From Gordionus sp. m RMFG-2023 (lineage: Eukaryota > Nematomorpha > Gordioida > Chordodea > Parachordodidae), in NCBI RefSeq assembly GCF_954871325.1, contig NC_088779.1:13394846-13458845 (forward strand): a DNA stretch of 64,000 nt, given 5' to 3'. The notes under the pieces are model-generated. The model worked only from the letters and a program-made list of their open reading frames with translations, made no database searches and was not told the origin of the DNA. The translations under genes were made by a program, and so were the position numbers. How positions within the stretch are numbered: position 1 is the stretch's first letter; every line of letters begins with the position of its first letter. Positions 23,601-35,600 of the stretch are shown here, one piece after another.

Positions 23601-26600
23601 TCTCACGAAATGCGTAATTCACCGAACACGGAGTTCAAATAGATGTATATTCTATTACGGAGGATTTCATACTTAACATTTAAGCCGTTTTTACTCGGCT
23701 TCCGATATTGGAACATCTTAATTTTTTTAATCTAGAACATTTTATAATTCCATTTTTTTTAAAAAAATGAGTGAAATTGCTTACAAATTGAATAGAAGCG
23801 TTTAGTGTTATTTTTCCTAAAAATACTTTCATTCAAGTTGAACCAAACAACCACGTATTTTGAATCACATAGAAAAACAGTTTATATTAACGAAATATGT
23901 GAAATTATCAAAAACTATCCATCATTTTCCTAATTCTCTCGTCATAGACAATTACAAATTTATCATATCCAGTAGAATATATTTTTTTTTGATTAATTAT
24001 AACTTTGCAGTTATTTTTATTTATTGAAATACGTCGGGAAGACAAAGGAGATGTCAAAATCTTGAATTAGAGTTACTATTATATCAGAAAGTTGTTGTTA
24101 AAGACGTGGATTAAAAAATAAGAAAAGTTTGAAAATAATTAAATTGAATTTCAATATTACAAAGGTTATGAAATGTTTAATTTGTAAACATATTAAATGA
24201 CAATTATATGAAATTATTATTGATAGTATTTAAATTTTAGTGTTTAAGTGAGTATTTAAAAGAAGAAGAAAAGTTTTATCATTTTTACTTTTTATTTTTC
24301 AGAGATCTTCAGGCCGTATTTTAATTTTTATAAATATACTCGGGCCGGGCCCAAATTTTTTTAAAAAAAAAATACCCGGGCCTAAAATTTCTTTTAAAAA
24401 ATACCCGGGCCGGGCCGTATATTTTAGAACCGAATATTTTAAATCGCCATTAGCAATAAAAATTAAGAATAAGTGTAATATATTTTAAAAATCCGAGCCG
24501 GGCCGTGCAAATGGTACTTCTGCAGGTCTGATATTTTTACTAGTTTTTTTATTACTTTTATGATTCTTTGTTTTATTTATTTTATAAAGATTATTGATTA
24601 AACAGATATTTTAATAAATTAATTTGCTATGCTCAATTAATGATCTCCTCAATTATTAAATTAAATTTGGAATGGGAATGGGAATGAATTTCTCTCTTAT
24701 TTAAAACTTCGAATTTAACAGTTATATCGATTTGCACAATGTAATAATAATAATAATTGGGAGGCACATAAAAAATGTGTAATAAATCTCCATGAAACTT
24801 TTTTAAAGATATATTAAAAATTAGACGTTATATATAATTTAAATTTCAGGTTTTATCTCTGGGTTTCGATAAAGGAACAACTATATCCTAGTGAAATATT
24901 TTTTAAAAAATGAGATTCCTTTTTATTATATACATAACAATTTAGAAAAATCTTTTTTCACTATTTTTTTTTGATTGGGAAAAATTTTAGCATTTTAGAA
25001 TATTTGTTAAAATTTACTTTTTTGCCCAAAGCACTTGTTTAAAATTTATGTTGGGGGGGGGGATTTATTGAGGTAAAAACCTGAACCAAAATGTCCATCC
25101 TTACTTATAACCACTAGTGAGAAGAAACCAGAAAGAAATTGGCTAATTTATTTTTATCACATCAGATAAAGGTTAGCCTACTTAATAGACAATAAGTAAC
25201 AAAAGATTCTTAAATATTGCGCGCTTATGATTTAAGGAACTTTGGTCGGTAAATTAATCTTGAATATTTTGTTTTCCTTTAAATAAATGCATACGCAATA
25301 TATTTATTGCTTCCGGTAGTTCTCTATAATGACTTCGCGCAAATACATTCACGTTAGAAAATTCTCTATAAAGGGATCGCTAACAGTTATGCTTAAATGT
25401 ATTCGCTCTAAAGGGTTAAGGTGATATTCTCTTCGCTATAAATGTTTCCCGATATTACCTTCGCTATAAAATTCCTTGCGATAAACAACATTCTGGATAG
25501 TGTTTCGTGATAAAAGTTTCGCTGAATTGACCTGATAAGAAATCAACGAAATGACAAAATTGTTAAATGATCTATATTAAAGGGACAACATACGTATTTA
25601 AAACATATTTTACGATTTAAAAATTATCTAAGAATAAGTAAAATTTTTTAAATATTCTTTCGAAATCATGTGAAATATAAACAAGGGGTTACATTAAAAA
25701 AGTGGACATCTTTTGTAAATTCCATATTTTCTCTTATGATTTTTTTAAAATAATTTTTTAAATTTTTTTTACCATTCTCAAAATATTTCAAATAAATTTT
25801 CATGATGGATAAATCCCTATGTCTAATATGATACTATTTTTACAAAAACCGGAAATTAACAAAATTTACAGCTTGCAAGACCTGTAAAGCGAATTTAAGC
25901 GGGGGATGGGATGGGGGAGGGTGTATTTGGTTCTAGAGTTAATTATTAAATTAGGGGTGTACCGATACCACTTTTTGGAGGCCGATCCGATCCGATATTT
26001 TAGATATTAAATTGATATCGGCCGATAACCGATCCGATATCATATCTAATTTTGTATTCTGCAAAGATACCGGTTTTAATTTTTAATATACTTTTTATTA
26101 GTACAACATCTATAATTTTACTATAACATAACATATGTCATTTAAATATATTATAATGGTCAGTAGTTTATATTCAATTCAATTGCTATTATTTATATAA
26201 TAAGTAATAACATTAATCTATTTACATAATTAGTAATAAAAAAATATATTATGAAATTTGAAATTAATATTTAAAATTAATATATCGAAGATTTCTTTTT
26301 ATATCAGAGATATGTCGGCGGTGATGGGGACTGTTAATATCACTAGCATCACTAAAAACAGATACTGAAGAGATTAATGAACACTTTTTTAAACAGAATG
26401 CGAAAAAAAATAACTATATTGCAGAATGTTTATTAACTAATTATTTCTATTAAAAAAATTAAACATAAAAATGTATTTCGATTTTATTTATAAAAATAAA
26501 TGGTTTTTTAGATATAATTTTTTTTAAATTTTGTTAAAAGCGCCATTTTATATCGGATCGGAAAATTTTATAATATTTGCCGATAACCGATATTTTAAAA

Positions 26601-29600
26601 TGAGCGAAATATCGGCCCGATCCGATCCGATATAAAATATCGGTACATCCCTATATTAAATATATTTTTATTGAATTAAAAGATTCTACATAAAAGGGTT
26701 AATAAGTATTTTTAAGTTCCCAAACCCCACTGGCCATTTAATTTAAAAAAAAAATGAATTAGAGAAATAATACCGGTGAAAAAATTAGATCCACGCAGTT
26801 AACAAGGATGTTTCAAATCTTACATTTTTAAACTTATTATATTATCCTTTGTTCTCTTATATTTTCTGGCATACAATTTTAAAACTACTTTATTTAGTAT
26901 GATATTATCTAGCAATTAAAAAATATTATATTTAAAGATTTAATCGTAACCTAAAAATCTGATTTTTAAAAATATAATTAATTTTTTTAAAATTTATTTT
27001 TTTGATATAAGGAAAAATATCGGAATTATGTATTACGACTCAGTATTTATGCAGGATGTCTATATTTACACAAATTATGCAAGTATAAAGTTTACTATAT
27101 TATTTATTTATATAATAATATCACCAAGATAAATTTTAATAAATATTCCAACGAATCCTGTTATTTTCTTCTTAATAATAAATATACCCATTTAAAAAAC
27201 ATGGTAAATTTTGTGGAAACAGGTTTTGGGGGAATGGTGACTGAAACAAGACTAAGAATGCATAATGTATTTTTGTATCCTATTATAAATAAAGCAGACA
27301 ATCTTTAAAAAAAATAGTCTGACCAAAAGGATATTATTTTATAATTAATGGCATTAAAAACGACACACCTTCGCAGACCCCTATTTTAAAAAATATAAAA
27401 TTTGTATGCAATTTACGTTTTATTTGTAAAAAGCTTCGTATATAGTCAGGTGAGACACATTTTCTAATCAAACCAAAATTTAATTATTTTTTTTATATTT
27501 TTTTTAACCCAAATTAAAATAATATTTAAAATACTTAATATTCCTATTATTTAATAGAATCAGGAAATAATTTTTTTAAATATTATGTAATTAAAAAATT
27601 ATCGATAAATAATTTACCACATAAAAAAAATTGAATTCGAAAATTTTTAAAACTATTACTGAAGAAAAAGTAAATATTATATTTTGTTTTGGAACTCACT
27701 TGTGCTTTATTGGGGGGGAGGGGCGCATATGGAGTCTTATGTGATACTACAACGATATTCAATTATTTATTTTATTAAGTATCTATTTAGTGATATAATT
27801 TTTTTTTACATTGCATCATATGTAAATATAAAATTGACTAATGTATAATACCGCGTTATCTAATTGCACATAATATCTTATACGAAATATTCGCTATTCA
27901 TTATAGAATCTTGCATAAAATATCTTTCATGAAATAACAAATATTTTAAAAAAATATTTTGATCTTTCAAAAAATAATTTTGTGATTCCTCAAAATATTT
28001 TTTTTTAAAATCTATTTTTTTTTTCAAACTCCGATTAAATTACTATTTAAATAAGTATTTTAAAAATTTTTTAATGCTGATTCTCTAGATGTTGGCGTTT
28101 TGAAAATCTAGTTTTCTTGTTATAGGCATCTCTAAAAAACTATGAAACCTGCCTCTTTTTTCCCCTCTATAATCTTGTCAATCTTAATCTTTTACTATTT
28201 TATTTATTAACTTGTTTACGCTAGATGAGGCATGGGAGATAATGGTGTATATAAGATTTTTTATGGCTCCTGATTTAACCACTCCAAATAATGTTAAAGT
28301 TCAAATAAGTATGCCTAATTTGACGGATGTCAACCAAAATTACAGCTGCAATGTTCCCGAATGCGTTCTAAAGTTTCTATTGAACCGGGTAATTAAATAA
28401 ATTATTTTTACTGTAATGGGCATAATATATGATATAAAAATTAGGGAAATCCCCACCTAATGGTGCCCCTTAGCAAAATTTTGGCTATGCCTATGTATAT
28501 ATGGTATATGGGATAATAAATCACACTATATCCATAGAATTTTAAAAATAACGAGAAAATAAGAGGTCCGTGAAGTTGGCCCCACAATTTTTGATTTTCA
28601 ATGGTTTATCAGTTGGTGTGATTAGTACCCGATTTGTACCGTTTTCAGTTCGATTTGTACCATCACCGTTTTTGAGATATTCAAAGAACAAAATGGGGGG
28701 GGGGCAACTTCACGACAGCCCCCAAACTTTTGAACTTAAAATAAAAATTGAATAGGTCGATAGAGAATGATTTGTACCGTTTTCAGTACGATTTGTACCA
28801 TAACCGTTTTCCAGCTATTGACCGTTGAAAATATGGCGCCAAAAATAAAAAACATTCAAAAAAATTTTTTTAAAGTTTTTTAACGTACAACGGTAGAGAA
28901 TTTTTTTCTCTTCTTAATGATGCAATCAAATTTTAAACCTTATATTATAGCGTGAAGTTAGCCCCCCCCCCGATATTCAAAATTTGAGATTTTTCAAATT
29001 TTTAAAACGGGATTGATTTGTACCCGATTTGTACCGTTTCAAACTCGATTTGTACTATTACCGTTTTCCAGCTATTGATCGTTAAAAATATGGCGCCAAA
29101 AATAAAAAACACTCAAAATTTATTTTTTAAAAAAGTTTTTAACGTACAACGGTAGAGAATTTTTTTCTCTTCCTAATGATGCCTCAAATTAAGCTTTATC
29201 TTCATTATTTATTTCGGAATGAGTGTTTTTTATTTTTGGCGCCATATCTTTAACGGTCAATAGCTGGAAAACGGTAATAGTACAAATCGAGTTTGAAACG
29301 GTACAAATCGGGTACAAATCAATCCCGTTTTAAAAATTTGGAAATCTCAAATTTTGAATATCGGGGGGGGCTAACTTCACGCTATAATATAAGGTTTAAA
29401 ATTTGATTTCCGAAATAAATAATAAAGATAAAGCTTAATTTGAGGCATCATTAGGAAGAGAAAAAAATTCTCTACCGTTGTACGTTAAAAAATTAAAAAA
29501 AAGTAAATGTTGAGTGTTTTTTATTTTTGGCGTCATATCTTTAACGGTCAATAGCTGGAAAACGGTAATAGTACAAATCGAGTTTGAAACGGTACAAATC

Positions 29601-32600
29601 GGGTATAAATCAATCCCGTTTTATAAATTTGAAAAATCTCAAATTTTGAATATCGGGGGGGGGGCTAACTTCACGCTATAATATAAGGTTTTCCGAAATA
29701 AATAATGAAGATAAAACTTAATTTGAGGCATCATTAGGAAGAGAAAAAAATTCTCTACCAAAAAAAATTTTGAGTGTTTATTTTTGGCGCCATATTTTCA
29801 ACGGTCAATAGGTGGAAAACGGTGATGGTACAAATCGAACTGAAAACGGTACAAATCATTCTTTATCGACCTATTCACTTTTTATTTTTAAGTTCAAAAG
29901 TTGGGGGGCTGTCGTGAAGTTGGCCCCCCATTATGTTCTTTGAATATCTCAAAAACGGTGATGGTACAAATCGAACTGAAAACGGTACAAATCGGGTACT
30001 AATCACACCAACTGATAAACCATTGAAAATTAAAAATTGTGGGGCCAACTTCACGGACCTGAAAATAAGTGTTATATATTGAATTGTTTATTTTATTATT
30101 TTTGTAAAATGTTTAATTTCATTATTATATTTATTATATGAATTTGAATTGTAAAAGAAAAGGGATATGATAACGAATAAAATAAAAAGATATTTCATGA
30201 ATTATTTTTAACATTATATTTCAAGAATCACTTCTTAACATTACATTCCAAGAATGGTGCAGTCGACAGGATACGAACCTGATAATTGGTAATATAATTG
30301 TAGAGAGATATAATTTTTATGAATATAATCAAAAAAATGAGGAAAAATCTTTGAAAATTAGCAACGAATTGTAATTGGGGAATTTTTGAATACTGCATTA
30401 AGAGATAAATTCTTATTCGGAATAAAAACATTCTAAAATTTTTACAAAGATTATTATCCGAAGATGATATAGACATGAATAAGGCTCAAATAGCTACTGA
30501 CTATAAAGAATACAAAATGATGAAACTAAAATTGATCAGTTAGAAGAGAAACATGTTAATATAAAAATAATTTAAAAAGTTAATAATGATAATGATAAAC
30601 AATCAAAATCATATAATAATAATTATAATACGTGTTATAAAAAACCAAATCCCTGCCACTCCTGCTGCGGAAACCATAGAAAGGAAAATTGTCTTTCCAA
30701 GAATGCTACTAGTTATAAATGCAACAAATAGGCACATTACTATAGTCTGTAGAAAAGAAATAGTGAATTTTTTAAATAATACAACAAATGAATATAATCC
30801 CGAAATTCGGGTGGATATCAAAATAAACAACAGCGATATCAGAATGGAATTAGATACTGAAGCTGGGGTGGCATAATAAACGAAATATTGGAAAAATAAA
30901 TTTAATCGTCCTGGATTAACAAATTGCATTCTAAAACTTAAAAGTTATACAGGAACTTATACGACTATTAGGTAAAACTGTAATAAAAGTACAATATAAA
31001 ATACGAACACCAGAACTACCTCTCATAAATACAAAAATAACAAATTAAACAATTCAATACATAACAAACAGTAAGTAACATTACATCACATTTTTGAAAA
31101 AAATTACTTTTTCTTAAAAAGAAACTCAGCATTAATAATATATATCATCTTGCAAACCAGATTTTTAATTTTTTAAATCAATTGAATATCTTTTTTAAAA
31201 TAACAATCAATCATGCCCCTATTTTGATCCACCATTTTATTTTTGTTTATTATATAATCAATCGGAAGGAACAAATATCACTTTGGTGGCCAAATGGGCA
31301 TGGCTCTCAGCCCTTGTATCCCGTGATTGTCACTTATTTCCCCGACGATAAACCTTTTCAAATCCAAATTAAAGACATAGGTTTTCGTAATCTTAAATTG
31401 GTTCAAAAGGCGGTTAATAACAAGGATGCATCCCAGGGTATGTTTTTGATATTATAGTATATACATCGTTTATTATAATATAATGATTAAATGGAGTTTA
31501 TCAAAAATCGATTGGCTAAGTTTGAAAAAAAATGATAAACCAGCTATTTGTTAATGTCTAGGGTAAATCCTATTTATACAGGATCGGGCCGATTGGTCAG
31601 CCACAAGTTTATACCTTATAGCTACTAAAAATGCAGAGCATTCATAAGCATCTGCTGATTTTTATTGTTTTTTAATATGGGCCAAGGTCTGGTGCGGATT
31701 AGGATTACTATATATATAAAGACCTGCAGGGGTATCATTTGCACGGCCCGGATAATTTTAATAAAACTAGTAACGGGTTTAAAGAAAGAAAAATTTCAGA
31801 GACTTGACCTGACCCCCCGGACAGGACCGTATATTTTTTAAAAAACAACCCGGCCGGGCAGTAAATTTTAAAACATAATATTTTAAATCGCCATTATTAT
31901 CTTTAAAAATTAAAAATAAATAGAATATATTTAAAAAAAAATTCAGGTGGGCCGGGCCTGAAAATATAAAACCTGGACCGGGCCAGGCTGATAATTTATT
32001 TTAAAAAAAGATCCGGGCGAGGCCGATAATTCATTTTTTTAAAAAAAATCATGGCTGGGATATGCAAATGGTACCTCTGCAGGTCTCTGAAAAATTTAAT
32101 AAGAATTAAATTAAAATTTATAGAAATATTTTAGCTGAAATATACATTCTTTTATATTATTTTTTAAAAGAATGTATAAATAAACAATCAATCAAATTAT
32201 TTTAAAAAACATTCTACCTAGATTTTGAAATTAAAAAAATGATATAAACTGAAAATCTCTTTCATAAATGAATTAGAAAGTGACTCATCCACTTATAAAT
32301 ATAAAATCTATCCTTCGAGTCCGTAAATAGGTCTCTAAGGGCAGATAGCCTTATTTCAGAATAATTTAAACTTTTAATTTTAAATAATACATGCTGAGGA
32401 ACATAATATAGCAGGGTTGTTAGAAAGTTGAGGGCTCAGTTTAATATCGAAAAAAAAAATTTTAAAATGATAAATTTTATAAATTAATTAATTCATAAAA
32501 AATTAACAAAAAATTTTTAGTAGTCATTTTTCAAAATATTTAGTTTTTTGTCTCCTTAGGTAAAATTTATTATAAATTAATTTAAAAGGCTTGTAATAGA

Positions 32601-35600
32601 AATAAATTGCACAAAAACATACAATCCATAAAATAAATTTTTCTAAATATTCAATTTAAATTTAATATACGAGCAATTGTGATTTTTGAAATACATTTCA
32701 GATTTCACGAAAACTAATTTAAAAATTTTTGGCTAATAAATTATAGGAAAGGAATAAAAAATAAAATTAATTGTATTATTTTATTAATATTGAGTCAATA
32801 ATTTTTATACCTTAATTCGAACTCATTTTTAAAATTTTATCTCTGATCCCGGACCTTTGTCGAAGGGTTCTCACATCCCTGTAATAAAAGTCTCGAAAGC
32901 TTAAATATTTTTTTTTCACTAAATAAATCTAACTCAAAATTTTAAAACTATCTTTGTAATTATTCCAAATATTTTGAGGTGTTTATAATTTAACGTACGA
33001 ATATTTGCACAGCTTTATCTATATTAAAAATATTATTTATTTCTTTATTATTTTTAAAATAAATAGGTAAGACTTTTTACTTTGAGGTAAATGGCAGACC
33101 TATATATTGTAAGGGTTCCAATTGGATTCCGGCATCCTTGATAAAATCTGCAATTACTAAGGAATACATTCACCATTTGTTAACCTTGGTAAAAGATGCT
33201 AACATGAATATGTTGAGAATATGGGGTGGAGGTAAACAAAAAAACGATTAAATACATTTAAATTAAATTCTAAAGAAAATGCATTAATAAGATTCGAATT
33301 TGATTTCTTAGACCCAAGCCCGGCATGACCTGTATTTTTTAAATTTGATCTAGAGCCGATTTTTTAAATTCGCTGTATTCGTTTATCCAATTAAAATTTA
33401 TGTCATTCCGATTTAATCCTTAATTTTTTTTTGAATCTTTTTTATAGTTAGTCTTAAAAAATAGTTTTATATTAATTTTTAATCATCGGGCATAAGAAAT
33501 GAATGAAATAAATATTTTATTTTATGCCTATCAAGGCGTATACGAATCGGACTATTTTTATGAGCTAGCTGACCGATTGGGTATAATGATATGGCAAGAT
33601 GCCATGTTTGCCGTGGCCTTGTACCCAGCCGATCCAGAATTTTTGCTAAGCGTCAAGAACGAGATTTCTTTTCAGGTAATTAAAATGTATCATGACTTTG
33701 AGAAATATTTTTATTATAATATCGAAGTTTTAATTAAATATTATTCCACTTCACTTACAGTAAAAGTACATTATGTGACTTAGAAATCTGGAGATAAAAG
33801 ATATAACAATTTGTAAATTAATTAGGTTAGTTTATTATTATAGATTAAATTTTTTAAAAATTTTATTAATTAAATTACATAAGATCAGAATTTTTGTGAT
33901 TTCTTCATTCTCTTCGTCATTAATTATGATGTTACTACTTTTAGGCTGGTAGATTGCAACATCACCCATGTGTGGTAGTTTGGAGCGCTAACAACGAAAA
34001 TGAACAAGCTTTGACTAGTGGCTGGTATAACTAAAAATATTTATATATATCATTTTAATTTTTAGATCTCCTAATTAATCTGCAATATGCGACTTTTTAC
34101 AATAAATGAAAATTTTGACATTTAATAAATTGGATTTTTTACTACATTTAAATTTGAAAACATTCTAAATTATATTTAAAAAAAATACAATCAAAATTTA
34201 AATCAAATTAAATGTGGCCCTACTAAGTACTTTTAGAAATAATATGTGAAAAATACGACCCATTTAAAATACATTTTGAAAAAAGAAAAATGCTTTAAAT
34301 TAAGCGCTATGTGGCTTTAATTTTCTAAAATTGGCTATATATATATATATATATATGCATCCGTCTCCTTGTGGTGTTTTGTAGTTATAGAATTTTATAT
34401 TGTTTAATTTAATTATAAAGTTTATCAAAGACATTTAAACATCTTTTAATTATAAAAAGGTTATATTCAGTAACCACACCCCAAAAGGTACACATTTTAT
34501 TGTAATTTACCATTAAATTTTTATTACTGCCTGTTTAAGTAGAAAGAAAAAATTTTTCAATCTTAATCAAATTACAATCAAGTTGGTCTCTTTTATGATA
34601 TAATTAATAATTCTAAATATCTTGGTAATGTATTCTTTACAAGTGTTATATATATTTGGTACCGATTACATATATGTTAATTTCTCAAAGGTTCCCCCTT
34701 TATAATAGACCAATGTCCGCCTTAATCGAGGATTATAAAAATTTGTATTACAAAACTGTGTACGAAACATGCAAATCCATAATGGATTTCGGGCATGATA
34801 CCGAAAATCAATTTCCACAAGTGTTATCTTCTCCTTCCAATGGTGACTTGGAGACATCCTCCATCAATAATAGCGTGTCATCAAACCCCGGAGACTTACG
34901 CTTTGGAGATAGTTAATATTTTCTTACATTTAAAAAATATAATTTTAATATTTTGTTTTGATTAAAGTAAGGATTTAAATTTACAATTTAAAGTTGTTGT
35001 GGTCATAGAATCATTTTAATTTATTATTTTTTAAAGTTCATCATTACAGTTATACTGGTGATTTATGGAATTGGAATGTGTATCCTAAAGCTAGATTTGT
35101 CTCAGAATACGGGTATCAGGCTTGGCCTTCTTATTCATCTTTATTAGCAGTAACGAAAAATCCATCAAAAGATTTAACTTTTGGAAGTGATTTTGCCAAC
35201 TATAGGTATGAAGGATTGGATTAATTTTTTTTAAAGAAATATGCATTTCACTTTTGTTTTTATAAAACATGTAGATCTAAATCTTAAAATCAATTTTAAA
35301 AATTAGCATTAAGTATATGAGAAAAAAACATGAATTATTGTAACTTATAAAAATTAACCATATCAGTTAGGGGAAATATGTTTGGATAAACTAAATCATT
35401 AAAAATGAATTGTTTTTAAATATTTTATTTAAAAAAATTATATTTTAGGCAACATCACTCTTTTGGAAATTTCCAGATGCTTGACCAAATTTTGATACAC
35501 TTTAGGAATCCCAATTATACGATTAAAGACAACAGAGTCATCGATGATAGCAAATCTTCGGATTATTTTGATAAATTTACGTATCTCTCCCAAGTTATAT

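Larger units (their letters stand above)
21359..28224. other. 6.9-kb MANBA intron region, should hide one small exon
   Basis: The exon encoding the W-K-D-V-R-I-E... stretch of beta-mannosidases is expected here, but I could not recognise it. The region is AT-rich, with MITEs at 24300-24530 and 25952-26653 and a degenerate TTCGCTATAAA repeat at 25300-25520. Nothing else identifiable. Confidence 0.5.

Noticed and set aside
28570-28755. Plus-strand ORF inside the fold-back element
   Set aside because: It is simply the terminal inverted repeat read through; the other arm gives no comparable product.
30586-30929. Overlapping ORFs on both strands near 30.6-30.9 kb as a host gene
   Set aside because: The plus-strand piece is a gypsy gag-protease fossil and the minus-strand one its shadow.
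34666-34857. Minus-strand ORF opposite a MANBA exon
   Set aside because: Shadow of exon 34691-34911, which has correct phase and conserved residues.
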